From contig NC_080044.1 of assembly GCF_012489685.1 (NCBI RefSeq), positions 76,990,732 through 77,054,731 of the forward strand: a stretch of 64,000 nt of DNA, read 5' to 3'. Shown here one piece after another: positions 47,030 to 58,031 of this stretch (within the stretch, counting starts at the first letter, position 1; every line of letters begins with the position of its first letter). Origin of the DNA: Lotus japonicus (Eukaryota; Streptophyta; Magnoliopsida; Fabales; Fabaceae). The position numbers and the translations under genes were made by a program. The notes below the pieces were generated by a model. That model saw only the letters and a program-made list of their open reading frames with translations. It was not told where the DNA came from and searched no databases.

Positions 47030-47400
47030 TGATTTAATTTAAATGTTTCTTTTCGCTGACTCGGAATTTGGTAATTAACCTCAGGACTAAGTGGCCTAAC
47101 CTGAAATCTTATCTGGATGGTGGGTTTAACCTGCAACATGTTTCAACCAAAGTATGGCCAACCCAACATGTTTCAACCAAAGTATGACCAACCCAACATG
47201 TTTCAACCAACAATTTAACCCCAGGACTGAGTGGCCTAACATGTATGACCAACCCAACATGTTACAACCAAAGTGATTATTTTTCGTTGGCACTAAATTT
47301 ATATAAACATATAGAGCGAATTTCACCCGTGGTGGGAGCAATAAAGGGAGCAACAAATATTATCCTTAATAACCAATATTGTGGGAATATGTGGTAATTA
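47030..47400 (+). pseudogene. RNase T2 relic, copy 2, 3' piece
   Basis: From 'gatttaatttaaatgtttct' on, the sequence resumes the copy 1 pattern: intron end, 'gactcgga', then a PDLL...DDGF-like region with stops, the FNQS segment and 'ttggcactaaatttatata' (LALNLY). A 30 bp part of the FNQS region has been tandemly expanded. It is the other half of the 45.3 kb piece. Confidence 0.7.
47133..47207. repeat. Tandem repeat of a 30 bp coding-derived unit
   Basis: 'caacatgtttcaaccaaagt' plus 'atg(g/a)ccaacc' is repeated about 2.5 times with period 30, and a further looser copy lies at 47240-47275. The unit comes from the FNQS region of the RNase T2 relic. Confidence 0.85.
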
Positions 47401-47974
47401 GCGAATAAACATAAACTGCTATAAGTCCACATGTTTGAGAAGATGGTGCATTTAGCGAATGAATGATGTTTGGATAAAAGCATTGCCCTTGACATCTAAA
47501 TTGCCAAAGTTGAGAGACTTGGTAAGTCAGAAATGGTGGTCAATAGTATATTTGGCAAGGACCACCATTTCTGAAAACATACTATAGACTACAATTTTTG
47601 AAAACATTACCCTTGTAGGAGTCTGGAAACCTCCTCTGCAACTTAGCAAGTGCAACAACTATGGTCACATAGATTCTGTCATTCAAGTTGCTTATGAAAC
47701 TGAAAACCACAATTTCTGAAAACATTACCCTTGTAGGAGTCTGAAAAGTACCATTTCTGAAAACATACTATAGACCATCATTCCTGAAAACATTAACCTT
47801 GTAGGAGTCTAAAAACCTCATCTGCAACTCTAAAAACTACCATTTATGTGACCATAGTTGTTGCACTTGCTAAGTTGTGGTGGAGGTTTTCAGACTCTTA
47901 CAAGGGTAATGTTGTCAGAAATTGTGGTTTATAGTATGTTTTCAGAAATAGTCTTTTCAGGCATCTAAACAGTT
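47401..47974. repeat. Shuffled short direct and inverted repeats
   Basis: 'tttctgaaaacat(t/a)', 'cttgtaggagtctg' and 'cctc(c)tctgcaactt' recur several times between 47530 and 47960, some in inverted orientation. The phrase 'gactcctacaagggtaat' within the RLP relic at 47985 is the complement of the repeated 'acccttgtaggagtc'. The region looks like repeated local rearrangement of the RLP 3' region. Confidence 0.6.
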
Positions 47975-48343
47975 TAGTACATTTGGCAACGACTCCTACA
48001 AGGGTAATCCATAGTCTTCCAGTCAGAAACATGCCTAGGAAACAATTCATTTGAGGATACACATTGTCATGAAAGTGAAAAGAACAGAGAACGTGAAATT
48101 GATGTCAACCATGAAGAAGAAGACAACACAGTGTTTATGGGAATGTGTCCATTCTCCATAAGCATGGGTGTAGGATTTTTCACAGGGTTTTGGGTGTTTT
48201 GCGGCTCTCTAATACTCATTACGCCTTGGAGGTGTGCTTATTTCATTTTCTTAAGTAACTTGAATGACAAGATCTACGTCACTGTAGTTATTGCACTTAC
48301 TAAGTGGCAGAGGAAGTATCAGGGCCAACAGGCTTCCCAGTAA
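47975..48343 (+). pseudogene. 3' tail of a second LRR receptor-like protein
   Basis: The segment matches the end of the RLP pseudogene at 37.4-37.8 kb. After a stop-ridden start it has NNSFEDTHCHESEKNRERE, DVNHEEEDNTVF, and then the membrane span MGVGFFTGFWVFCGSLILIT with tail WRCAYFIFLSNLNDKIY and KWQRKYQGQQASQ. The acidic juxtamembrane region followed by span and short tail is standard for this family. Everything upstream of the last ~100 residues is lost or scrambled. Confidence 0.85.
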
Positions 48344-48768
48344 CCAAACTCTATTTTTTGCCTTATGATTAGTGGTGTTGTAATAATGTAGTATTATAAA
48401 TTTCAATAATGTGTTTTATTAATTTAAAATGCATAAATATATAGTAAATATAAAACATGGATTTTTCTAGTGCCAATAAATATTTATAGTTATGTTTACT
48501 TATGCATTTTATATATTAATGTTATCCTCGTGTATTTAATAAGAGATATTAATATTAATATTATGTGTTGCATGGGTTATTATTCTTTAATTAATTATTT
48601 ATATATATTTATTAAATTTAATAAATTATTTACATGTTAATACAGATAGCATTAGATGTGGTTAACATAATAACATATCAAAAGACTAAATTAAGAAATT
48701 TTAAATTTTGATAAAAAATATCAATGTTAATACAAATAGTCCAGGTCTACCTAGGACTAAAGTGATTT
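48344..48768. other. AT-rich flank, no gene
   Basis: Begins with 3' untranslated-like sequence shared with the 37.8 kb locus ('ttatgattagtgg...gtaataatgta'), then continues as AT-rich DNA. Confidence 0.35.
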
Positions 48769-48805
48769 AACCCAAATTTTTTCATGGGTCATTTAGACAA
48801 CTCCA
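48769..48805. mobile_element. One terminus of the 10.8 kb MITE family
   Basis: 'ttaacccaaattttttcatg' followed by 'ggtcatttagacaactcc' is the complement of the 10820 end. No second end was found upstream, so this is a fragment. Confidence 0.55.
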
Positions 48806-49565
48806 TTTTAAAAACATGAGCGAAAGTAAAAATAAGAATGTATATGCGGTGACACTCTCAACAACTCAAACATTAAAGATGTAGGATTATAATTTTTTAT
48901 TTAATTTAATTGGATGATGTGTGTTGTCACCAAAATTCAAGAAATCATAGCTAGCACAAGCAATGCATTGCAACTGATATCAAAGTAGTCGATGAAGACT
49001 TAGCTATTTTAAGAGTCAATCACCAGGAAGCCGATGAGAACAAGATTTTTCAAGATTGATTTTTAGGCAAAGACATGGAAAATCTAGAATAAAATCACAG
49101 GCATTTTTTTTTTTGTCAAAACAATAACAGGCTTCATTTCATGAAAGTTTTCAAATGAAGAATACGGGAGTGGATCCACTTCTAACAAAATAAGGATAAT
49201 GGTTAAAAGTGGGCCTAGCCGATAAAGAAAGGAAGACCAAATCTTATTCTGGCTAGATTTAGGACCTAGTGAAAGGTGGTTGTAATCATGCTAGTTGGTA
49301 ACTGTTGTTGCAACTAAGATTAAACCATGTAAATAGAGGTTAGGCACATTTTATAAGGACACAACCGAACACACTAATTCAAATTACAAACTTCTCATCT
49401 TTATTTTCCTTTACTTTTGTTCAATTTACCTTTGCTATTTAGCAGTTTAATAAAAAAAAATTAACTATTTTCAGTCAACTTCTGTCACAACTTCTCGTAG
49501 CAACAATCGGAGCTCTTTGGAGTGCTTTACGAATCTACATCAAGAAACTAAGCTCATTTCTCAAG
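48806..49565. other. Intergenic, no gene seen
   Basis: AT-rich DNA with an oligo(T) run at about 49104 flanked by a short 'acaggc' repeat, too short to call a micro-insertion. Confidence 0.35.
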
Positions 49566-49875
49566 TAATCATCTGACTAAGGAAATCAATTAAGTTGGTT
49601 GTTACTCAAACACCAAAACTTAGTCCCTTACAATTTATTTTAACAAACAAAAACAAAATTTGCATAAAGAATTGAATATATACTTGATATTGATGAATAA
49701 AATGGCGAGAGTAAGAGAGACATATGTTAATCATCTGACTAAGGAAATCAATTAAGTTGGTTGTTACTCGAACACCAAAACTTAGTCCCTTACAATTTAC
49801 TTTAACAAACAAAAACATAATTTGCATAAAGAATTGTTTATATACTTGATATTGATGAATAAAAGGGCGAGAGAA
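49566..49875. repeat. Tandem duplication, period 172 bp
   Basis: 'taatcatctgactaaggaaa' through 'cttgatattgatgaataaaa' occurs twice (49566-49737, 49738-49875), with about 95 percent visible similarity. No coding content. Confidence 0.9.
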
Positions 49876-50863
49876 AAACACTGTTTTAATAAACATTTCA
49901 TGCACCCATGGAAACTCATACTAGCAAAAAAATCAATTCAAGGAGAGCAAACATATGGCTAATTTGTGGGAAAACAAATCAAATTACTCCCGCCAAAGGA
50001 TTTTCGCAGCATTACAACCCATATCATGTCCGCCTGAATTGGCCCTCGTTCTCCTAATTGGTGTCAACAACTTAAGATCCAGCTAAGGAAGTAGCAATAG
50101 TACCAATAACAAACAAGAGTCTTGTAGATACCCTCGGTGGTCTACTAAAGTTTATGCATATGCGCTATAGATATGAGCCATCTACCCACCAGGTTCCACC
50201 TTTGCATTAAACAATTACCAAATACGAGGCAACAAGCTAGAGTTCTCCAGACTCCAATGAAACATTTCCCTTGAGGTAGGAAGAAGTGAAAGATTTTGTG
50301 CAGCAAATTGCTAATTGTATGTATTCAGAGTTCAACCTAACACCACCTTTTTCACTTGTTCCATAACTGATTTCATCCAATAAGTAAAACCCAAATAAAG
50401 TTTATCACATACATGATCTAAATGTAGTTTACCTTACCATGCATTTACCATCAACAGAAATGACACAAATACTATACACAGAAAATTTGCACCTTTATTA
50501 AGTTCTATGTAATATGAGAGTAATACTCATTCCAACAAAATTGTAACCCGTGGTATGTATTGTTATACATACCATTGAATTATATTATTTCATAAATCTC
50601 AAATCAAATCATAGCTGTTGATAGTAGATTAGTAGTACTCTAAGGATGTGTTAGATTGTAGAAGAGAGTATGTGAAGAGAGAAGATGAGAAGAAAGAAGA
50701 TGGTGAGAAAAAGAGTGGATTTTTAAGTTGTTTGATATAAGAGAAATGAGAGAGGAAGTGAAGAAAAGAAAGTAATGGGTAAAATGAGAGAGTGAGAAGA
50801 GAGATGTTATTGTTTATGTAAATTACATTTTTATATCCAATATTAAAAAATAATGGTAAGTTA
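49876..50863. other. Intergenic, no supported gene
   Basis: The 50640-50810 part is GA-rich ('agagag', 'gagaag') and may be one half of an element resuming after the SINE at 51.03 kb, where CT-rich complementary-looking sequence occurs (51120-51160). Confidence 0.35.
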
Positions 50864-50876
50864 ATGGTTGGAATTA

Positions 50877-51020
50877 TCCAACGAGTGTCAGTCTCAGTGC
50901 TTAGAACGTGACTGTTTGAACCTCTAGGTTGAAAGTTCAATGAGCCACACTCTTGGGAAGACCTTTAGCCTTCACCACACGTAGGTCAAGATTGCTAGAG
51001 CAATCTAGTACACCAAAAAA
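50877..51020 (+). mobile_element. SINE-like insertion, 144 bp, 13 bp target duplication
   Basis: ATGGTTGGAATTA flanks the insert exactly (50864-50876, 51021-51033). The insert begins TCCAACGAGTGTCAGTCTC and has degenerate pol III promoter-like boxes ('cagtctcagtgctt' and 'aggttgaaagttcaa'). It ends in 'ccaaaaaa'. Size, duplication length and A-rich end fit a tRNA-derived plant SINE; the box assignments are approximate. Confidence 0.75.
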
Positions 51021-51033
51021 ATGGTTGGAATTA

Positions 51034-52367
51034 GAGAAGGGTAAAAGTGAGAAAGCAAAAATAATAGACTCCCTCACCAACTTCTTCTCAATTGTGGCTC
51101 ATTCCAAACAAGGGTGAGAATGATATCTCTCCCCTATAACTCTCTCTTCTCTAATTCTTCTATAACAATTCCAATGTAACAGAATCATAGTAGTGAATCC
51201 TGAATTACTACGTAGAAGAACCGCCCAAAAAATGCTGGCAAGATAGCAAAACTCTCAAACTTCAGTACATGTTCATCACTAATAATCAAATGTCATAGCT
51301 TAAACACAGAAGCATCATTACCGTAAGGCATGACTAACAAGTCAGTAACAAAAACACTGATAGCAACAAATGTATCACACCACAAAGCCTGTGAGCAGGG
51401 AAAAGGAGGACACAAACACAGCAGAGGAAGGATAGAAAATGACTGCTATTGCAAATAGAAGCTAACAAAGGAAGGTCAGAACAGGACTGCAAAATAAAGT
51501 AGCAACCTTGGTTGGAAAAGAGCTGAAGATTGAGGGGAATGAGCATCTAGGCCTTGTAAAAGGTAAAGGGAAAAGATCTAACAGGTTTCTAACCCTCATA
51601 TAGTTCTGAAGGAGAAAACGATGTGGTAAAAAAAAAAAAACAGCTTACTGATCAATGAAAGGTGGTGGCAGAATCAAATTTTCAACACCAGTTAGCATAG
51701 CAGTACTATCCCCTACAAAGTGGTTGATAATTCAGATGCTATCCTCATTACATGAAAATACACTGCTGATTTTGCTGTAGCAACCAGCAATCAGGTTGCT
51801 ACACCAATAACAACTCTTTTTAGAACTTCTCTTATTCTGACCAACTAAAGCCAACAACAATAAAATCTTCTATTTGTACTACTACAACTACTCGCATATG
51901 ATTGCAATAATGTCAATATCTTGACATGAATTAAGCAAGTAAATCATAATGCAGTCACCTGCCAATTCTAGTTAGCATCATCACCAGGTAATTCATTAAT
52001 GGCCCAGAGAATACAGAGACTTGTATCCCTGGCACGTCAATACATAACCTGCTGCTGTGTTGAAGAATACCGAATCTCATACTTTCATAAAAAGAATAAA
52101 TGTTCTAGAATTGACTAAAAACAAACCATCTAAACCTAAACACAAAAAATGAACAAAGCTAAGTGTTCCAACAATTATTGACAAGCAACATTTCATTTTA
52201 CGAAACGAGTTCATATGCAAAGGTAAAGGACACAACATTTGATATCGAACGAAATAAAATTGGAAGTGCTCGTGAGTAGCAAGAGTTGTTTATTTGAGCA
52301 TATGATATGATATTACATTACATTGGAAAAGCAATATCAATGGAAATTACAACACATTACTTTGAAT
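51034..52367. other. Intergenic and 3' flank of the small membrane protein gene
   Basis: No coding region could be supported on either strand. The last part is presumably 3' untranslated sequence of the minus-strand gene starting at 52837. Confidence 0.4.
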
Positions 52368-52837
52368 TCAAGCAAGAGAATCCTTCTGATTTGCCTGCTG
52401 CTGCAGTAACTCATCCCTAACCCTTCTGATCTCCGCTTCCTTCTCCAACCTCTCTTGCTGCAACAGATTATCACACAGTGAGACCAAATTACACCAAACA
52501 AACATTGCTTACATGAAATGAAATCTGAAACAACAAATTCGCCTCAGCCAACAGTTTCCGCATTGCACAAACACGTTAAATTATTGTTAGGTCATCGAAC
52601 TAGGATCATCCGTTAGGTTTTTTCTTAATTTTCTACTTTCTGAGAATGAAAGGGGAAATTGAACAGAAATTAAGCAAGAAAGATCGATAAAAACGAGAAT
52701 GATGATGATGAAGAAGATAATTGGAAATTGACCTTTTCGTCCTGGTGAAGAGCGATCCAGACATGGACCTTGTCCATGGATTGCCAGAAGACGAAAGCTC
52801 CGAGGGTCATAGCGAAGTACGTTGCGACTTTCACCAT
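52368..52837 (-). CDS. Small single-span membrane protein, two exons, 64 residues
   Basis: Exon 1 runs 52837-52733, exon 2 runs 52457-52368, with GT-AG borders and phase 0. The product begins MVKVATYFAMTLGAFVFWQS, continues MDKVHVWIALHQDEK, then a charged helical tail (QERLEKEAEIRRVRDELLQQ) ending QANQKDSLA. Residues about 5-20 form one hydrophobic segment; the tail is likely a coiled coil or amphipathic helix. The exon join falls between the two parts. I recall small plant-conserved mitochondrial proteins with this layout, some reported as plant-specific respiratory complex I subunits, but the assignment is from memory of the pattern and is uncertain. It is too short to find by open-frame length alone; splice sites and the charged tail support it. 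Confidence 0.7.
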
Positions 52838-53528
52838 CTTCAATTCTTCTTTGCTTCGATTCGATTCGATTCAGTTTCAGGTACCAAACCTTCTCTTCTC
52901 TTCTCTTCTCTTCCGATTTCGCTTCAGCTTCTGCTTCTGCGATTAAGATGATGGAATGGAAGAAGAACGTGAATCGGGAAGCACCGTTTGCTTGGGCTTG
53001 AGCTACTGTGTGGCCCAATTTCCAGACAAAACCACGTTTTAATGGGCAAAGAAGATAAAGGCCCATGAGATCTGGCCCATGAGGCCTTTTGCAATTAAAT
53101 TGATGACTCGCTCTGATAAATAAGATGTCACATGATCTAAATAAATTTGCTAGTCTTGTGTTTTGCACTCCTAATTTCAGTTAGTTAGAAGTGAAAATTT
53201 GTGGAAATGAAATAGATTACAAAATTGAAAATGAATCGAAAGATTAAACGCATATAAAAAAATTATCGTGTAGATGTCGGTCTCACTTAAGTATTGTGAA
53301 GGAAAATTAGAGGATGCGATCAAATGAGAAGCTACAAAATTAAACTTTTATTTCTTATTCTCATCTTCAATTGTCTTCTTTGATTGTGGCAGGGAAATTT
53401 CCTTAGAAGTTAGAACAATGGTGGTTTTGAGTGGTTAAGGAACGGTCACACTTTTAAGTAGTTTCCCAAGCTCCTTACTGTTCAGAGGCAACACAATTCA
53501 ATAAAATGACTTTGAAGCCATATACTAG
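52838..53528. other. Upstream region of the small membrane protein gene
   Basis: Presumed promoter and leader for the minus-strand gene, with a 'cttctcttctcttctcttc' microsatellite at about 52890-52912. No other gene. Confidence 0.4.
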
Positions 53529-54321
53529 TGTTGGCCCAATATTTTGGCCCAAGGACATTCGGCCCAGAGCACACAAGGCGGTCGAATTTGGACTAAAGAA
53601 AGGAAAGGAAAAATGCACCAAGTTAAAGAGACAGTCGAATTCAATAACGGGAACTATTGCTACAAACCTGGGCACATTTAACATGTGCAGCATTGACCAA
53701 GTCGGATGCTCACCACGTTGGTTGAATACGTGGCCAAGAAGCGGTTGAAGCAGTTGAGGCACACGATCTCCACCACTGCACAAGGAACTTCCAAAATCAA
53801 CTTCAGATCGTGGGAAGAGGGGATTAGATCCACTGACCCATCCAAGAAGAAGAAGAAAACCGCCAAGGACATGCTCTATAAATAGGAGAATTCAAGTCAA
53901 AAAAGGGGTTCCCAACTCAACTCTGAAAAACTCACTAAAAAGCTCTAATGTCCGCATCAATGAGACTCAAGGAGCAAGACGTGATGATGGAGGAGTATGT
54001 TGCAGAACCAGTTGTTTATCTTTCCTGCGTTTAAGCTTGTCGTGTTATTTGTTAATTTCCTAGGATTCACTAGTCCTGTTGTTTAATTTCTTGTCGAAAT
54101 TTACGTTCCCTGCAGTTTTCTTTTCACTTTGTTACACTTTGATCTTCATGTAATTGATCCGTGTTTAATGAAATCAAATTTCTTTCGAATTGTTCATCGT
54201 TGTCGAAAATATCAACTCACACACAACACTTTAGCAAGACGTTTTCCGAAAAGGACCCCGAATCTAAACTTCCTTTAGTCGAACTAAGAGGATATTTGTT
54301 TACCAAAAACCACCGTAAACA
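53529..54321 (+). mobile_element. Gypsy-type LTR with adjacent primer-binding site
   Basis: The LTR begins TGTTGGCCCAATATTTTGGC and ends at 'cgtaaaca' (54321). A TATA box 'ctctataaatagg' lies at 53873. Immediately after the end come AA and TTGGCACGCCCGGTGGGACC (54324-54343), the kind of primer-binding region seen in plant gypsy elements. Internal sequence continues only to about 54.5 kb, without gag or pol, so this is the truncated 5' end of an element. Confidence 0.8.
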
Positions 54322-54343
54322 AATTGGCACGCCCGGTGGGACC

Positions 54344-54520
54344 GTTTTTGTGAAAACTAAGTTTTACAGAAACGTTTGTGTGTTTGGTCTATTGCATGTT
54401 ACCTGGTATTTGTTACTTGCTTTGCTTGTGATTTACGTTTTATATGTACTTAATTTGTTTATGGCAGCTATTACAAACTTAATTAATTTGTTTGTCAACT
54501 CATTAGATGTGTGATTAAGA
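54344..54520 (+). mobile_element. Truncated internal leader of the gypsy element
   Basis: Leader-like sequence after the primer-binding site, losing any recognisable character near 54.52 kb. No gag start is identifiable. Confidence 0.4.
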
Positions 54521-56221
54521 GATGTGTCGAGATCGATCGATCCCGAAAAAAATATGTATGTGCGGAATCTCAACTATATAAATTATTATGAATGGTGCCT
54601 CCCTCATATATAGACTATAGCTATGTATTTTCATTTAGCTGCAGTAAGCAATCACCATGCAATACTATAATCTTTGGTATCCTTGCTCTAAGTAGTCTTC
54701 TAAGCACACCCACTCTTGCATGATAACTAATGATGATCTGATATGCTTGCATGAAAAGAGAGATACCTATTTTATATTTATTATATATTAATTTCTTCTA
54801 TTACACTCATTTGAGGGCTTCATATGGATCATTAGATTATAAGTTAAATCTAAAGGCAGTACTATATATAATGAGTATTTTTACATATAAAAGCTGTTTA
54901 TATTTCACTGTATAATACTTGTCTGGACCTTCGTGCCCCGGGTTGTTTAAAATTAAAAAAAAGTCCTTTTTCTTCTTGTACAAATGAAAAAGATGAAATA
55001 CCCGGGGAAAGGATTAATTTCCAGTTTGGAGTTTTGCAAAGCATCTTCCAGCTTCCTTTTCAATTACTGATGTCATGCATGATGTATCTTTTTGCATTTT
55101 TGGACCATTGTTCGTTTAAAGGTGAACTTTATATATATATTGGCAGCTAGTGTCGACACATAAAAACTACAAGCTTCAATAAATTAAAACAATACACCTC
55201 GCTGGTGATAAACCCAGAACAATAAGAAGACCACACACATGAGTCCAATTCATTTTTGTTCAAATCTTACTGGGCATAGGAAGGACATGAATCTCATTTT
55301 CTAGGCATGTACATCAAATCAGTAACACCAATAAACACTACATCTTTCTGTATTTAATTTACTTCATTCGTTTCAAAATAAATATTAGTATATCTTTCTT
55401 TCTCATTTGGGTGGAATGGGTGTTGACCAAACATTTTCCCTTCCGCCTCGACTGTATCTACATGACTGCATGTGTGCAAAGTGTATAAAATATATAGCAA
55501 CTTGGGCAAGTGGCAACGATTTCAAAGCGAGTAAACCAACGCGTCGGTGTTCCACACAGTCACACACACTACAATATGAGCACCAAGTCTTCCAAAGAAA
55601 TGAAATCAATCACTAAAATATGTTGATCTTTAATGCAGATTAATGCTTATTGGCAGTACCTAGCCAGTAGTAATAAAGAAATGAAATCATGATACTAGTA
55701 TAATACTCCTGCATAGGATTAACCAAAACTAGCAATTTCCCACCTGTCAAATTTTCTGGCTTTCCACATTGAAGCTCCGGCAGCACAGTAAACAAATGCT
55801 CCCATTTGTCCCTGTCTCAAGACAACAACAAATAAATTAAGATGCCTCCTCCACCGGCGTAAGTATTTGAATTCTTGTTGAACTCAATGTAAACAAATCT
55901 ACGTCAAAATCATGTTTTTCTTATCTACAATAAACACAACATTGTTAAATTCTATTTCATTTCGTGATATTTCAATACACATGAAATCATGTTAGCATTT
56001 ACATCAACGTCAACCCACTGCACACATAAGATCCTTGGACCCATCGTCCTTTCATTCTGTGACTTGTCCCCTTGTTTTTTCTCTTCCATGATCATATCCT
56101 CTTAACCAACTTTTTCCTTTTATCTTACTTTCTTCTCTGTCACACTCTGCTAGCTTCTTCCTATATACCTCCCTCCTTGGCTACCTTACTATTCTAGTAT
56201 TATCAATTCTCCGCCACCATC
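54521..56221. other. Intergenic, upstream of the WD40 gene
   Basis: No firm gene. At 55725-55832 the minus strand reads GQMGAFVYCAAGASMWKARK, then FDRWEIASFG and a stop, after an acceptor-like 'cttgagacag'. It could be a terminal exon, but no upstream exon was found. The last 200 bp have CT-rich leader-like sequence with 'ctatatacc' at 56161. Confidence 0.35.
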
Positions 56222-57550
56222 ATGCGGATCCCACGGTGGCTGGACACGTGCTCCTCCGCCAACTGCGCCACTGCCACCAACCAATCCACCATCACACTCC
56301 CCACCAAGCACAAACAAAAACAGCAACATGCATCTGATTCAAGCACCTCCTCCTCCTCTTACTCCACCACCACCTCCCACGACAGCACCACCAGTACCCT
56401 CCATAGCAACACCTCCATTCAAACACTCCCATCCGTTCCTTCCCTCCAAAAACTCTCTCCACAAACACTAAACTTCTCAATCTCCCACCACTGTGTCACC
56501 ACTCTCACACCACCACAACCCTCTCGCCCCGTCACCTCCCTCGCCCCCCACCACAACCTCCTCTACGCCGCCGCAGATCACCAAATCATCGTCTATGATC
56601 GCCACACGTGTCAAATTCTCCACACATTCAACGCCGGAGCAACCTCCTCCGGCTGCACAAAATCCATCACCTTCTCCGACGGCATGATCTTCACCACCCA
56701 CCAAGACCGCAAAATCCGCGTGTGGCGGCACGACCACAATAACAACAACAACAACCACCACCACCGCATGCTAACCTCTCTCCCCACCGTCAGCGACCGT
56801 CTCCGCCGTTTCCTCCTCCCCAATAGCTACGTCACCGTCCGACGCCACGAGAAGCGGCTCTGGATAGAGCACGCCGACGCCGTCACCGGCCTCGCCGTCT
56901 CCAACGGCGTCATCTACTCCGTCTCGTGGGACAGGACGCTCAAGATATGGCGCGTCTCCGATCTCCGCTGCGTGGAGTCCGTGAAGGCTCACGACGACGC
57001 GATCAACGCGGTTGCTGTCTCCGGCGATGGAACAGTCTACACCGGATCCGCCGATAGAAGGATACGGGTCTGGGCGAAGCCCGAGGGGGAGAAGCGGCAC
57101 GTTCTGGTGGCGACGCTGGAGAAGCACAAATCGGCGGTGAACGCACTGGCGTTAAACGACGACGGTTCGGTTCTGTTTTCCGGCGCGTGCGATCGTTCGA
57201 TTTTGGTGTGGGAGAGGGAGGACAGTGCGAACCACATGGTGGTGAGTGGGGCCCTGAGGGGCCACGAGAAGGCGATACTGTGTTTGATCAACGTCTCTGA
57301 TTTTCTCCTGAGTGGGTCCGCTGATCGGACGGTCAGGGTTTGGAAGCGGGGTTTCGATGGACCGTTTTGCTGCCTCGCTGTCCTCGACGGTCACCGGAAA
57401 CCGGTGAAGTCCTTGGCGGCGGTTGCGGAGAGTGATCAGAATTCCCCTGACGGCGTTGTTTCGATTTTCAGTGGTTCTCTTGATGGAGAGATAAGAGTGT
57501 GGCAGGTTTCTCTCACGAGTCTAACCGCACAGGATGAATCGAACTACTAG
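56222..57550 (+). CDS. JGB: JINGUBANG-like WD40 repeat protein
   Basis: Intronless 442-residue protein. Residues 1-90 are low-complexity (Ser/Thr/Gln-rich). From about 100 to 435 there are seven WD40 units, visible as QIIVYDRHT, DRKIRVW, DRTLKIW, DRRIRVW, DRSILVW, DRTVRVW and DGEIRVW, most preceded by GH- or AHxxAVxxLA-type turns. An Asn/His run (about 172-180) sits in a loop between blades 2 and 3. The sequence HADAVTGLAVSNGVIYSVSWDRTLKIWR and the layout match plant JINGUBANG, a pollen WD40 scaffold that restrains germination, and its close paralogues. The GC-rich wobble positions differ sharply from the AT-rich flanks, normal for this intronless family. Which paralogue this is cannot be decided. 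Confidence 0.85.
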   Translation: MRIPRWLDTCSSANCATATNQSTITLPTKHKQKQQHASDSSTSSSSYSTTTSHDSTTSTLHSNTSIQTLPSVPSLQKLSPQTLNFSISHHCVTTLTPPQPSRPVTSLAPHHNLLYAAADHQIIVYDRHTCQILHTFNAGATSSGCTKSITFSDGMIFTTHQDRKIRVWRHDHNNNNNNHHHRMLTSLPTVSDRLRRFLLPNSYVTVRRHEKRLWIEHADAVTGLAVSNGVIYSVSWDRTLKIWRVSDLRCVESVKAHDDAINAVAVSGDGTVYTGSADRRIRVWAKPEGEKRHVLVATLEKHKSAVNALALNDDGSVLFSGACDRSILVWEREDSANHMVVSGALRGHEKAILCLINVSDFLLSGSADRTVRVWKRGFDGPFCCLAVLDGHRKPVKSLAAVAESDQNSPDGVVSIFSGSLDGEIRVWQVSLTSLTAQDESNY

Positions 57551-58031
57551 AAAGGAATGAAATCAAACTAGTCATGACATGAAGAGTGCTACATAGGAAG
57601 AAAATGTGTACATGATGAAATTTCTGTCTTATTTTTTTGTTTATTCTGGCAAAGGGCTCTCAAATCACAATCCTTTTTTTTTTTTTAACTTGTGGAATTG
57701 GTTCGTGGAATAACAACGGCATGAATGTCACCACAAGCATGAATGTCTTCCTCATATTTTAACCACAAGCTTTCTCTAACAAGACAATCTTATTAAATGA
57801 AGGATGAATGTCACCCTTAGAATACGATTCTTAAGGATTGAACTCCGCCTTAGAGGTTCTACATCACGACTACCACCATTGGGTGCTATGATCTTCTTTT
57901 ATCTCAATTTTTAGTTTCATAAATTTTAAAACTCTTTTCAAAAACCATTTTTAAAATCTCAACCACAATCGGGACAATGTGTAATAGGCGCGCTATCATA
58001 TTTTTCGCTAGGGTGTAATTTTCAAACGGTT
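57551..58031. other. 3' flank of the WD40 gene
   Basis: 3' untranslated-like sequence and AT-rich DNA; no gene. Confidence 0.4.

Noticed and set aside
49100..49145. Oligo(T) run as an eleventh micro-insertion
   Set aside because: Flanking repeat is only about six bases (acaggc) and could be chance.
53475..53783. 102-codon minus-strand open frame
   Set aside because: It lies inside the gypsy LTR, antisense to its promoter, with no protein family.
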